Assembly (NCBI GenBank): GCA_031276035.1
Contig: JAISNV010000025.1
Coordinates: 1-62,813, forward strand
Reading direction: 5' to 3'
Length of the DNA stretch: 62,813 nt
Source of the DNA: Bacteroidales bacterium
GTDB taxonomy: Bacteria > Bacteroidota > Bacteroidia > Bacteroidales > BM520
Positions 53,440 through 62,813 of this stretch are shown one piece after another. The position numbers and the translations under genes are program-made. Numbering within the stretch: position 1 is the first letter of the stretch; the number at the start of each line of letters is the position of its first letter. The notes under the pieces were generated by a model that saw only the letters and a list, made by a program, of their open reading frames with translations, was not told the DNA's origin and made no database searches.

Positions 53440-54156
53440 TTAATTTTCAGTTTTCAATTTTTCTAAAAACTCTTTACCTTTCTCAATATCTGCAGCATGG
53501 TCTATATCCAATATTTTTGAAAAAGGGTAAGCTTTTAATTTCAAATTGTTTGCAAGTAACTCTCGTTGTAAATTCCGCATTCGCGTAATTCCCTTTTCAG
53601 ATGCTCTCTTTATTGTAGGCGATACTGACGGGTTGAAAGCATAAATTCCACCGGAAATATATTTGCACTTTCCGTTATTCTGATCATGAAATCCTGTAAT
53701 ATTCATGTTCTCATCGGTTTCAATGTAGAGCGGACTTTCATCATCGATAAAAGAAGTTACGGCCAACAATCCGTCAATCATTTTATCTGAAGTAAATTCT
53801 TTAATATAAGATGTAAATTCATCCGGATTAAAAATGGTGTCAACTGTTGTTAAGCAAAAACTTTTGTCATACAAATATGGAAATAACTCGTAGAAACTAT
53901 GAGCAGAACTCGGAGTTTCCTTGAAAATTATTTCCAATTTATTCTTCATTTTACTTTGTTTTTTTCTCAAAAAATCCATTGTTTCCGGTTGAAGATTTGT
54001 GATAACATAAATCTTTTCGGCATTATTCTCGAGAAACACAGATAATAATCTCTCAATCATAGGTATTCCGTCCACTTTTACTAAAGGCTTCGGAACTTCT
54101 ATCATTTCGCTTTTCAAACGAGAGCCTGTGCCGGCAGATAGTATTGCGTAATTCAT
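53440..54156 (-). CDS. Sugar-nucleotidyltransferase family protein, candidate CTP:inositol-phosphate cytidylyltransferase
   Basis: The 238-residue protein begins MNYAILSAGTGSRLKSE and has PKPLVKVDGIPMIERLL, the nucleotide-binding start of this family. TTVDTIFNP and SGGIYAF follow. With inositol-phosphate synthase and CDP-alcohol phosphotransferase in the same run of genes, the likeliest product is CDP-inositol. It could instead activate another alcohol or sugar phosphate. It is the first gene of the minus-strand run, and I see no clear TAnnTTTG box ahead of it. Confidence 0.8.
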   Translation of the reverse strand: MNYAILSAGTGSRLKSEMIEVPKPLVKVDGIPMIERLLSVFLENNAEKIYVITNLQPETMDFLRKKQSKMKNKLEIIFKETPSSAHSFYELFPYLYDKSFCLTTVDTIFNPDEFTSYIKEFTSDKMIDGLLAVTSFIDDESPLYIETDENMNITGFHDQNNGKCKYISGGIYAFNPSVSPTIKRASEKGITRMRNLQRELLANNLKLKAYPFSKILDIDHAADIEKGKEFLEKLKTEN

Positions 54157-54431
54157 GGAGTTAAAAATTATGAGTTAAAGTGATAAGTTGTTAGTTATTT
54201 TTTAGCATTTTCATATTTATAGGGATAGTTTTATATTTCATATCGTAGGATTGAAATTTGTTGTGGTTATGAAAATTTGCCATTTATCGCTTTATTAAAA
54301 CAACTCATTTTCGGTAACTTGTAACTCAATAATATATCATCGAAAAAGAAATAATTAACTTTACATGTATTATTATATTTAATCATTTTATTTATATGTT
54401 TTTATTTTTAAATTCATATTTGATTTTTAAC

Positions 54432-57050
54432 TCAAAATACCAACCTTAATCTAAACCTCAACGACCATTCGCTTATATTAGGATTATCAAGGTAGTTGAA
54501 ACGCTTTACCAGATCTATACGTAAAATTTTGAATATGTTTTCGATACCTATATTTCCTTCAAGGAAAGGTTTACCATTAAGAGTAAAAGTTGTCGGATTG
54601 CCGTCAGCATCGTGAGGAAAAATCATCAAGCCAGGGTTTGTATCAGGATCGGGCATGTTTTTGTCTGAAACACTTCCGAATAAAGCTTTAAATGAAATCA
54701 ATCCGCGCCAATTTAACTTCTTTATCAAAGGAATACGGTTGAGAATAAATCCGTTCATACAATATGTAACTTGTAAATTAATATATTGGTCGCTCACAAA
54801 TTCAAAATACCTCATGCTGTTATATGCTTCATCCTGAAATGCCCAGCTTTGATTGGCATGATGTATAAATAGAGATGGGTAAGGCACTTGATTTAGTATT
54901 TTTCCGGCATCAACATAAGTATCAAAGTATCCGTAACTGGATATATACCACCGTTTTTGAAATTTAGCTGTTATTTTATGGAACGTATAATCGCCACCTA
55001 AAAAACCACCGATACCGACTTGGTATCCTAAATCGAAAACAGGAGCTGTCAAATTTATCGGATAGCGATTTTGCTGCGATTGGATAAATTTTTCATTAGG
55101 AGCATAACGCAAATTTAATCCGAATGATGTGATTGTATAAGGAGAGAAATCATTTCCGTCATAAGTTGCAAAGCTCAACTGTCCGAGCGGATATTGTTGC
55201 AAATGAGTGAAATTAACATTCATGCTGAAATAATTAATTGTTTCCATTTTGTAATTAATCTTGAAGCGACGATCCATAGTCATTCTTTCGGTTTTTCCTC
55301 TACCGATAGAAATCAAAAGACGGTCACCGGTTCCGTAAAGGAATGATTGTCCGGGTATATCCGTATTCTTTTCATAACTAATTGACAACAGGTTTGTAGG
55401 AAACTCCCAAGGATGATTCTTTTTCTTGTTGAAAGAATAATGTCCGGTAAAATTATATTTAAACTCATTATCTCTTAAACCGTAAGCCCCAAAAGCTTCA
55501 ATGAAGAAACGCCGGCTCATTCTACCGTTTGTTTTTCCGCCAATTCTAAAACGTGCGCCTTCAATACTGTTAAAACTCAACATATTTTCAACAGGACCAA
55601 TATCTATGGGCCCAGCAGCGTAATACCCACCGACAATAGTTGTAATAAAATCTCTAACAACTCTGTAAACCTTCACATCTTCCAATTTTTCAATAAAGTC
55701 GTAGGTGCTTCTCGTTGAGCCTGTTGCTTTAGTGCGATTTTCTTCCCAGTATTCATCATTACGTTCATCATATCCTTCAGTTCTGACAATCAACGCGCTG
55801 CCCAGATAATATTTGTCATCTTGGGGTAAGTTAAACACAAAATCGGAATATGTTATTTCCTTTTGTCCGTAAAGCGGAACGAAATTTTCACCTGCTAATG
55901 CAAAATCCACCATCGTTATAGATTCAGTCATAGTCCAAATTCCTTGAACCAACTCATAATCCTGCTTAATTAAAATTTCTTTTATAAAATTAACAGGAGT
56001 ATTTTTTGTCAATTGAATTTCCGTCCGTCTGACAGCATACTGTTGATTTTCAGAAGTTAAATACAAATAGCCCATAAATCCGAAATCGGAAGAATTTCGC
56101 GGGGCATATAAGATTTGAATACAATCTGTGCCTTCAATGGACACGGTATCTGTTATATAGAATTTGTAAAAGTTAGGGGCCAGCGGAGATAGGGGCGACA
56201 TAAACTGGTTCTGCATAAAGAAGATATTATCCTCGTAAATATTTATTTCGCCGAAGATATCCCGCATAATAATGTCCATACTTTCGGCGCTGAGGAATTT
56301 TGTAAATTCAACGTATTTATATCCGTCGATGAAGGTCTTCTTAGACTCCGGTTTTTTTCGATAAAATGTTTCGGCAACAGTTTCGGTCTTATAAAAAGGT
56401 AATATCCGTTTTCCGGTAAGTGCTGCCGTGTCAATATTTTCAGCCATGAAGTTATACCTCTTCATCAATTTACTATTTTCAATACTATCTCCGAGATTTG
56501 AAATAGCAATTTCCAAGTTATCGTATTGTTTGTATTGATAGTAAGCAAGGTTTTCAAGTCTGTTTTGTGATTTCTGAGCAATCGCTTGTTCAATAAGTTC
56601 ATTCGCTTCATTGCCTTTCTTGGTGTAACGTTCTCTCTTAGACGTTATTGTTACTGCATCAAGTGTTATAACGGTTTCGGTTAACTTTATAGCGATATTA
56701 TTTTTCTCACCTAATATAATATTCGTATGATATGTTTCATATCCCATACACGAAACGACAAGCGTATCCAATGCCTCATAAGTTTCTAAGGAAAAACGTC
56801 CTGAGAAATCAGTTGTAGTGCCAACGTACGAATCGGAATGTCTTAAAACAACATGGGCAAAAGGAACACCTTCCCCTGTCATGCTATTAACCACTATTCC
56901 TTCAACATTGGTTTTCACATTTGAATGTGCTTTTACTGGCATTGTAATAAAAAGTAGCAAAAATATAATAATGCAATCCGGTGTTATTTTTGAAAAACAA
57001 TTCGTTGAAACAAAATTTCTATTTTGCTCAATGGTTATATTCAGGTTCAT
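54432..57050 (-). CDS. DUF5686 outer-membrane protein with carboxypeptidase-like regulatory domain
   Basis: The 872-residue protein has a signal peptide, late in the chain (about 21-42), and a CarboxypepD_reg-like domain (about 46-130) with VEGIVVNSMTGEGVPFAHV. The DUF5686 region that follows (about 140-872) ends in a run of amphipathic strands and LRFRLRLVF, a likely outer-membrane beta-barrel. It resembles TonB-dependent receptors only at the N-terminus and lacks a plug. Function unknown. Its TATCTTTG box makes it a separate unit. Confidence 0.85.
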   Translation of the reverse strand: MNLNITIEQNRNFVSTNCFSKITPDCIIIFLLLFITMPVKAHSNVKTNVEGIVVNSMTGEGVPFAHVVLRHSDSYVGTTTDFSGRFSLETYEALDTLVVSCMGYETYHTNIILGEKNNIAIKLTETVITLDAVTITSKRERYTKKGNEANELIEQAIAQKSQNRLENLAYYQYKQYDNLEIAISNLGDSIENSKLMKRYNFMAENIDTAALTGKRILPFYKTETVAETFYRKKPESKKTFIDGYKYVEFTKFLSAESMDIIMRDIFGEINIYEDNIFFMQNQFMSPLSPLAPNFYKFYITDTVSIEGTDCIQILYAPRNSSDFGFMGYLYLTSENQQYAVRRTEIQLTKNTPVNFIKEILIKQDYELVQGIWTMTESITMVDFALAGENFVPLYGQKEITYSDFVFNLPQDDKYYLGSALIVRTEGYDERNDEYWEENRTKATGSTRSTYDFIEKLEDVKVYRVVRDFITTIVGGYYAAGPIDIGPVENMLSFNSIEGARFRIGGKTNGRMSRRFFIEAFGAYGLRDNEFKYNFTGHYSFNKKKNHPWEFPTNLLSISYEKNTDIPGQSFLYGTGDRLLISIGRGKTERMTMDRRFKINYKMETINYFSMNVNFTHLQQYPLGQLSFATYDGNDFSPYTITSFGLNLRYAPNEKFIQSQQNRYPINLTAPVFDLGYQVGIGGFLGGDYTFHKITAKFQKRWYISSYGYFDTYVDAGKILNQVPYPSLFIHHANQSWAFQDEAYNSMRYFEFVSDQYINLQVTYCMNGFILNRIPLIKKLNWRGLISFKALFGSVSDKNMPDPDTNPGLMIFPHDADGNPTTFTLNGKPFLEGNIGIENIFKILRIDLVKRFNYLDNPNISEWSLRFRLRLVF

Positions 57051-57077
57051 TATTTACTTTTAGTGTCAAAAATTGCG

Positions 57078-57085
57078 CAAAGATA
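57078..57085 (-). promoter_or_regulatory. -7 box for the DUF5686 gene
   Basis: TATCTTTG on the minus strand, 27 bases upstream of ATG 57050. Confidence 0.7.
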
Positions 57086-57171
57086 TTTAAAATTTTGTCT
57101 ATTTTCTTTTGATAAAAAGAGATTAAACTTTTTTTAACACAGGTATATTAATCGAAATGTTTTTGTGCTTA

Positions 57172-58476
57172 TTATAATTTACCAAATACTTTTAGATAAT
57201 CTATTTCCTTTATCTTATAACTAACTTGTGCATCAATTAAGTTACTGTATGCTTCTTGCCATTGAGTTTGAGCATCCAATACATCAATTATTGTTGCGAA
57301 ATGATGTTCGTAACGATTTGTGATCAATTCGAGATTAGCAGACGATTGTTCGAGCGCAATTTCTGCTGTGTAAATTAGTTTAAATGCATCTTGCAAACCT
57401 CTTTCGATATTTTTTGCTTCAATGTCCATCAGCTTACGATTTTTTTCAAGTTCTTGTTGTTGAATATTATAAGCGAATTTGGCACTTTTTATTTTATTCT
57501 TTCCTTGTCCGAAACTAAATATAGGTATTGATGCCGAAAGCATTACCGAAGGCAGACTCATGCTAAGCTTCGTGCCGGAGAATTTCAACCCGTCCAAATA
57601 ATTATAACCCGCCATCAAACCTATAGTCGGAAGATAATCAGCACGCACTAACTTAACATTTATTTCTTTCATTTCAACCTGTTTTTGTAAAATCTTATAT
57701 TCAGGGCGTTGAGTAACATCATATATATTAAGGAACGGCTCCATATTGGGAATATTTATACTATCCGTCAATACAATTTCCGTATTCAAATCAATTCCGA
57801 TGATATTGCATAATTGCATGCGACATATCTCCTGCATTGTTTCCGTTCTTTGTTTTTCATATTGAATATTGCTCTGCCGGGAAGTTATCTTAAGTTGATC
57901 GTTTTGAGTTGCCATATCAGCATTGATAAATGCGAGAATATTTTGATTTAAAGAATCTAAGAGCAAATTATATTGCTCTATCAGCTTGATTTTATCCTTA
58001 ACAAGGAAGAAATGCCAGTACGCTTTTTCGGCTTCGGCAATTACATCCGATCTCGACAAAATAATATTCTCTTCGGAAATTTCAATGCCTTTATTAGCCA
58101 TTTTATTACCGTAAACTACCTTCCCTCCAGTATAAATCGGTTGTTGCAAACTGGCGCCAAGCATATACATACCGGGACCCTCTCCTAAATCCATTACAAA
58201 ATTCTGCGGCATTTGAGCAAAAATGTAATTGTCGGCGATTTCGATTTTACCTTTGGAATAATTATACATTGCCGAAGCGGAAATATTAGGAAAATAACCT
58301 GACCACGCCACCTTTTTTTCTGCTTCTGCCTGCTCATTCTGATAGATTGCAATCTTTAGATTTTCAGAATTTTCCAATGCCATTTCTCTGCATTGATATA
58401 AAGATAAATTCAACTGTTGTGCTTGTCCTAAGTTGTATGCAAGCAATATTATTATGCTTAAAATGATTCGTTTCAT
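57172..58476 (-). CDS. TolC-family outer-membrane efflux channel (second system)
   Basis: The 434-residue protein has a signal peptide (about 1-19, ending GQAQQ) and the TolC two-repeat helical layout, with NLSLYQCREMALENSENLKI at the N-terminus and a conserved late FATIIDVLDAQTQWQEAY. It is last in the second RND operon, 3 bases after the pump gene. Confidence 0.92.
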   Translation of the reverse strand: MKRIILSIIILLAYNLGQAQQLNLSLYQCREMALENSENLKIAIYQNEQAEAEKKVAWSGYFPNISASAMYNYSKGKIEIADNYIFAQMPQNFVMDLGEGPGMYMLGASLQQPIYTGGKVVYGNKMANKGIEISEENIILSRSDVIAEAEKAYWHFFLVKDKIKLIEQYNLLLDSLNQNILAFINADMATQNDQLKITSRQSNIQYEKQRTETMQEICRMQLCNIIGIDLNTEIVLTDSINIPNMEPFLNIYDVTQRPEYKILQKQVEMKEINVKLVRADYLPTIGLMAGYNYLDGLKFSGTKLSMSLPSVMLSASIPIFSFGQGKNKIKSAKFAYNIQQQELEKNRKLMDIEAKNIERGLQDAFKLIYTAEIALEQSSANLELITNRYEHHFATIIDVLDAQTQWQEAYSNLIDAQVSYKIKEIDYLKVFGKL

Positions 58477-58479
58477 TGT

Positions 58480-61400
58480 TTAATTATTTTGAGGTTTTCT
58501 TATTTTGAATAAAAGAGCATAAAATATCGGCAGTAGAATTAGTGTAATAATTGTGCCGAATGTTAATCCGCCGATTACTACTACCGCCAAACTACCGTAC
58601 ATCGGGTCGGTAATAAGCGGTAACATTCCGAGAATGGTAGTTGCAGATGCCATGATTACCGGACGGGTACGATTGATTGTTGATTCAATAATAGCTTTAT
58701 ATGGTTCCGTACCTTCTTTCGTCATTCTTGTGACTTCATCAACTAAAACGATAGAATTTTTCACCAGCATTCCTATTAATCCTACAACACCGATAATGCC
58801 CATAAATGTAAATGGTGTATTAGTTAATATCAGTGTTATAACAACTCCGATGATTGCGAAAGGTAAGCAGAAGAGTATTAATAGCATTTTCTTTACGCTA
58901 TTGAATAAGAGAAGCAATATTCCTAAGACAATTAGCATTACTAAAGGTAAATAACCGAGAATATTGTTAATTGCCGTGCTTTGCGTTTTACCTTCTCCTG
59001 TCCATTCCATAGTATAACCTGCAGGAAGGTTAATTGCTTCAATTTGCTCTTTAATAGCATTTTTTGCTACTGTAGGTGTTGAAGTCAAGATTGGATCGCA
59101 TTGAGCTTCAATTGCACGTTGTCCGCCGTAACGGTAAATAATGGATTCGTTCCAACCTACTTGAACTCCGTATGTTGCTTGACTAAGAGGAACTGCTCTG
59201 AATATGTCATTGGTTAATTCATCGGTGGAAACTGTACCTTGTATCAGACCAGCAATATTTATATCATCGACAGCTACATTAGGAACCATACTCCAAACGG
59301 GAATGTCTTCCAAGTCTGTCATACGATTACCTTCATTATCCGTGATTTTTAGATAAATAATTAGCCTTTTGTCTGCGTCATAAATCATTCCGGCGGGAAG
59401 TCCTTGAGAAGAAGCCTGAAGAGCCTTAGCCATATCCTCACGGCCAATGCCCGCACTTTTTGCCTGTTGTTCTGCATATTGAGCATAGATAGTTTTCGTT
59501 GGTTCTTTCCAATTGTCACAAACCGAGTAAGCATCTATTTCTGAAGAATTCCTCATGATTTCCTGAGCTTGTGCCGATAAATTACGAAGTACCGCAGGAT
59601 CGGGTCCGGTAAACATAACTTCTACAGGATGGCTTGCATTGACGGAAAGTGAGAATTTCCGAATGCGGATATATGCATCGGGATATTCATTGCGAAGTCT
59701 TTGTTGTATTTCCGGCAACATACGGTATGCATCTTTGTAATCACCGAAATTAAGGATAAGTTCCCCATAATTATCACCACCAGAATTTATTGCACGCGCT
59801 AAAGAGTATCGTCCCGGAGTTTGTCCTTGGCTTACTGCAACTTTAGCAATTTCATCGTATTCGAATAACTTTTCGGTAATTTCTAATAAATCATGTTTTA
59901 CGCGCTCGGAGCTTGTTTGAGGTGGCAATGTATATTCAACATACAATTGATTGTAATCAAAATCTGGAAAGAATTTTATTTTTATAAATCTGAATCCGAA
60001 AATTGACATTACAATAAGTGCTAAACTTAGAAAGAGAGTTGTCAGTTTCCTTGTCATAAAAAAATTAAGAGCTTTGCGTATAAATCCATGTATTGAAGAT
60101 TCACCATTGGAATTTGATTTTTTGCGTTTCGATTTTCTTTCAGAATAACGGGCAGGCAACATCTTACTTGCAAATATCGGAACTTGTGTAAGCGCAAGCA
60201 CCCAACTCACTAAAAGAGATATCGCCAACACAAAGAACAGATCACTTGCATACTCGCCAATGGTATCAGGCGAAAGCCCAACGGGAAGAAAAGTAAAAAT
60301 CGCAATCAGTGTAGCTCCAAGCAAGGGCATAGCTGTATTCTTGGCAGTGCGGAAAAGATATTTTTTCGGAGACATTCCGCGTTGCCTGTCAACCAAAATA
60401 CCATCCATTATTACTACTGCATTATCTACCAACATTCCCATTGCGACTATGAATGCTCCCAGCGAAATACGCTGTAATGTGCCGCCAACTAGCAACATGA
60501 TAGGAAAGGTTCCAAGTACAGTAAAAGCAAGCCCAATACCTATTATAATACCGCTTCTGAATCCCATGGCAAGCATGATTATAGCAACCACAATTAGAAC
60601 AGAAGCTACAATATTCCATAAAAATGAACTCATAGCATTAGAAACTCTATCCGGTTCAAAATACACTTTATCGTAAACAAATCCTGCAGGAAGGTCGGTC
60701 TTTAGCTCTTCCATACATTTATCGGCACGCTTTCCGACATCAGGAACTATGGCACCCGGTTCAGCCGAAACCAATATTCCTATAGCTATCTCGCCATCAA
60801 CCCAGAAGCCATTTGTTTGCGGTTCAATATATTCTCTACTTACAGTTGCAATATCACCCAATTTTACCTGTTGTCCGCCGGGCATATTAATTATCATTTC
60901 ACGCAAATCTTCCTCAGACTGAACTTTTCCGTCTATAGCGAGCTTAATTCTTTCATCATCATCGGTATAGTAATATCCGGCATTTACCGGCTGGCTGAGT
61001 GCATTTATGCCGCTCATAATTTGAGTAGGGTAGATGCTATTTCGGGCAAGCATCTCGCGGTCGAGAGATATATTTATAACTTCTTCCCTCGTGCCGAAAA
61101 ACGAAACTCGTTTTACACCATCTACTTTTAGCAATTCTCTTCGAATCATTTCAGCATATTTTTGCATTTCAGAATACGAATATCCGTCGGCAGTCAAATA
61201 ATAAAACATACCGTAAATATCGCTAACATCATCTATCACAATTGGCTGCATAGCGCCTTGTGGCAATTTCAATGCGGCCATTTGCACTTTCTTACGCAAA
61301 ATATCCCATCGTTGCTCCATCTCCTTAGGAGGAACAGATAATTCAAGAGAAATAGTAATAATAGAAACATTATCCGAAGAAGTTGAAGAAATGTATGAAA

Positions 61401-61629
61401 TATTGCTTAAAGTTTGTAATTCTTCTTCTAATATAGCCGTAACTTCCAACTCTACTTCATGAGCAGAAGCACCCGGATAATAGGTCATTACCATAGTTTG
61501 TTTAATGGAAACCGTAGGGTCTTCCAACTTCGGCATTTTAGAATAAGCAAATATTCCGCCGAAAACTATCATTATCAACAACGCCCAGAACTGCGTTTGG
61601 TGTTTATAAAAATATTCGGTAAGGTTCAT
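58480..61629 (-). CDS. RND efflux permease (second system)
   Basis: The 1049-residue RND permease has 12 predicted helices and two large periplasmic loops. It is of a different subgroup from the one at 11742: YPGASAHEVELEVTAILEEEL is shared in type, but transmembrane helix 4 reads GMLVDNAVVIMDG, with one of the two proton-relay Asp replaced by Asn, as in several related subgroups. It overlaps the adaptor gene by 4 bases (ATGA). Confidence 0.94.
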   Translation of the reverse strand: MNLTEYFYKHQTQFWALLIMIVFGGIFAYSKMPKLEDPTVSIKQTMVMTYYPGASAHEVELEVTAILEEELQTLSNISYISSTSSDNVSIITISLELSVPPKEMEQRWDILRKKVQMAALKLPQGAMQPIVIDDVSDIYGMFYYLTADGYSYSEMQKYAEMIRRELLKVDGVKRVSFFGTREEVINISLDREMLARNSIYPTQIMSGINALSQPVNAGYYYTDDDERIKLAIDGKVQSEEDLREMIINMPGGQQVKLGDIATVSREYIEPQTNGFWVDGEIAIGILVSAEPGAIVPDVGKRADKCMEELKTDLPAGFVYDKVYFEPDRVSNAMSSFLWNIVASVLIVVAIIMLAMGFRSGIIIGIGLAFTVLGTFPIMLLVGGTLQRISLGAFIVAMGMLVDNAVVIMDGILVDRQRGMSPKKYLFRTAKNTAMPLLGATLIAIFTFLPVGLSPDTIGEYASDLFFVLAISLLVSWVLALTQVPIFASKMLPARYSERKSKRKKSNSNGESSIHGFIRKALNFFMTRKLTTLFLSLALIVMSIFGFRFIKIKFFPDFDYNQLYVEYTLPPQTSSERVKHDLLEITEKLFEYDEIAKVAVSQGQTPGRYSLARAINSGGDNYGELILNFGDYKDAYRMLPEIQQRLRNEYPDAYIRIRKFSLSVNASHPVEVMFTGPDPAVLRNLSAQAQEIMRNSSEIDAYSVCDNWKEPTKTIYAQYAEQQAKSAGIGREDMAKALQASSQGLPAGMIYDADKRLIIYLKITDNEGNRMTDLEDIPVWSMVPNVAVDDINIAGLIQGTVSTDELTNDIFRAVPLSQATYGVQVGWNESIIYRYGGQRAIEAQCDPILTSTPTVAKNAIKEQIEAINLPAGYTMEWTGEGKTQSTAINNILGYLPLVMLIVLGILLLLFNSVKKMLLILFCLPFAIIGVVITLILTNTPFTFMGIIGVVGLIGMLVKNSIVLVDEVTRMTKEGTEPYKAIIESTINRTRPVIMASATTILGMLPLITDPMYGSLAVVVIGGLTFGTIITLILLPIFYALLFKIRKPQNN

Positions 61630-62690
61630 ATAAGTCCTCCTTTATTCGTTGCGGAAGGTTTTGAAATAATATTTACCTTATCATTTTCCTCCAAAACTCT
61701 TATTCCGGCTTCTACCACTTCATCTTTTTCGGATATGCCGGATAAAATAATTACTCTCCCCGCATTATCCACACTACCTATAATTACTTCCCTTTGTTTT
61801 GCCGTATTATTTTCAACAATCCATACGTACGATTTACCTTTTTCGCTGAAAATAGACTTTGCTGGAAGTGTATAAGAATTATCTTCATGGCTTTCGTTAA
61901 TACTAATTATAACCTCGACATTCATTCCCGGGGCAAGCTCTGATTTGTTATTTTCCGGAACAAAATTCATTTTATATAATTGACTACTGTTTGATTTTTT
62001 ATTTATTCCTATGAAATTTAACGGAATATCTTTATCCGGAAGTAGATTAGTACGGCATGAATAACTTATGAAATCACCTTGTCGCATAAACAATGAAGCT
62101 GGCAACTCAGTTTCAACTTTTACTAAAGATACATCTATTAATGTAACAACTGCCGTTCCAGTATTTACCATTTCCGATTTCACGAAGTTTACCGCCTGCA
62201 CATAGCCCGATGCCGGGGCTCTTAATACCGTATAATCAATTGTATTCTTGTTTGCCTGAACTTGAACTGCCAAAGCATCAAGTCCCGCAAGAGCTTTTTC
62301 ATAATCATTTCCCGATATGCTATTCCTTTCATGAAGTTTTTTCATACGTTCGACTTCCGATTTTAATTGGTTATACTGAATCCGACTTGCCTCAAGTTGA
62401 AGTAAATAATCCTTTTTGTCGAGTTCGGCAATAATACTGCCTTCCCTGACATAATCTCCTTCTTTTACATACACATTAGCAATCTGTCCGGCTGTTTTAA
62501 AGCCTAACTTTATTTCCTCGGAAACTTTCACTACACCCGGCAAAGTTTTGGTAAGCGTACTTTCAATACGAACCGGATGAATAGTTTTCACATTCTTTAC
62601 TGTTTCTTTTTGTACATCTTGGATTCCATTTTTGCAACTAACAAAAAGCATAATTGCAGTCATCATTAAAATTATTTTCTTTATCATCAT
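61626..62690 (-). CDS. RND efflux periplasmic adaptor lipoprotein (second system)
   Basis: The 354-residue adaptor has a lipobox with the Cys in LFVSCKNG (about residue 19). Lipoyl, helical-hairpin (about 100-150) and beta-barrel domains follow, with VLRAPASGYVQAVNFVKSEMV as the second lipoyl half. It anchors the pump complex in the inner membrane. It is first in the minus-strand operon, and the window ends 123 bases upstream of it. Confidence 0.93.
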   Translation of the reverse strand: MMIKKIILMMTAIMLFVSCKNGIQDVQKETVKNVKTIHPVRIESTLTKTLPGVVKVSEEIKLGFKTAGQIANVYVKEGDYVREGSIIAELDKKDYLLQLEASRIQYNQLKSEVERMKKLHERNSISGNDYEKALAGLDALAVQVQANKNTIDYTVLRAPASGYVQAVNFVKSEMVNTGTAVVTLIDVSLVKVETELPASLFMRQGDFISYSCRTNLLPDKDIPLNFIGINKKSNSSQLYKMNFVPENNKSELAPGMNVEVIISINESHEDNSYTLPAKSIFSEKGKSYVWIVENNTAKQREVIIGSVDNAGRVIILSGISEKDEVVEAGIRVLEENDKVNIISKPSATNKGGLI

Positions 62691-62703
62691 TTAAAATTAA
62701 ACA

Positions 62704-62753
62704 ACCACCTTCATAGAAGGTGGATTTAGTAAAAAGATGAAGGCATAGCCTTC
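62704..62753. repeat. Twin ATA-loop hairpins, REP-doublet-like
   Basis: CCACCTTC (62704-62711) pairs with GAAGGTGG (62715-62722) across ATA. TGAAGGC (62737-62743) pairs with GCCTTCA (62747-62753), also across ATA. Both are perfect and only 14 bases apart. They precede the efflux operon on its coding strand. No T run follows either, so a plain terminator is unlikely. Confidence 0.75.
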
Positions 62754-62813
62754 AAACCGTTCTTTGAAACCGTATTTGGATTAATCAAAAAGAGTGAAAT
62801 TCTGGCTACCATT

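Noticed and set aside
62700..62760. CRISPR repeat start at the right edge.
   Set aside because: The two hairpins differ in sequence, are only 14 bases apart, and no regular spacers follow.

Overview
The window is AT-rich chromosomal DNA of a Bacteroidota bacterium, most likely in or near Bacteroidales. The main evidence is the -7 promoter box TAnnTTTG ahead of most transcription units, usually as TATCTTTG or TATTTTTG. Shine-Dalgarno-like leaders are weak. Typical families of the phylum are present: a T9SS C-terminal sorting domain, a PorE-like OmpA protein, a DUF5686 protein, a TamB protein, a K+-dependent membrane pyrophosphatase and an inositol-sphingolipid locus.

Layout. 1-46 is the 3' end of a 5S rRNA gene. 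0.2-5.0 kb has a queuosine-precursor transporter, a lipid-linked glycosyltransferase, a C1B cysteine peptidase, yqeY and a DUF2027-Smr protein. 5.1-5.5 kb is the RNase P RNA gene (minus strand), which appears in no protein list. 5.6-10.2 kb has a nitroreductase, a translationally coupled pair of secreted proteins (T9SS-sorted, then Cthe_2159-like) and an NlpE-META lipoprotein. 10.6-17.3 kb is an RND efflux operon with a transglutaminase-like gene between pump and outer-membrane factor. 18.5-23.3 kb has a SugE-type exporter, an AlaX-type editing protein and a thiamine salvage cluster (thiM, thiE, tenA, thiD) behind a terminating TPP riboswitch. 23.6-33.1 kb has a rubredoxin too short for usual ORF calling, purM, a PorE-like OmpA protein, a REP-associated tyrosine transposase (RAYT), two flavodoxin-fold proteins, a CoA-binding protein, a DUF763 protein and rlmD. 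33.1-44.3 kb has tamB, tsaD, hppA, valS and tRNA-Ser(GCU). 44.6-54.2 kb is a ceramide plus inositol-phospholipid locus. 54.4-62.7 kb has a DUF5686 protein and a second, minus-strand RND operon.

How genes work together. The 44.6-54.2 kb block can be read as a pathway. Serine palmitoyltransferase, a GNAT-fold acyltransferase and an SDR would make the ceramide. Inositol-3-phosphate synthase, a nucleotidyltransferase and a CDP-alcohol phosphotransferase would make the inositol head group and attach it. A membrane flippase-like protein fused to a HAD phosphatase, an ATP-grasp enzyme and a DUF4833 protein have no assigned step but fit removal of phosphate, transport or decoration. The thiamine genes form a salvage set: no thiC, thiG or thiS is present.

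Most unusual signal. An 11-nt dyad, ACTTAGAAAGT, occurs 12 times exactly between 14.9 and 41.3 kb by my manual count, against an expectation of about 0.1. Seven exact copies lie in the small intergenic fraction, often inside a longer shared context (TCAACTTAGAAAGTAAAA or TTTGGACTTAGAAAGTAAAA). Two exact copies and one near copy sit in direct orientation just upstream of the RAYT gene. This could be a REP-like element family with its own tyrosine transposase, or a DNA-uptake or binding motif. A separate pair of tight ATA-loop hairpins at the right edge (62704-62753) looks like a conventional REP doublet and is a rival substrate.
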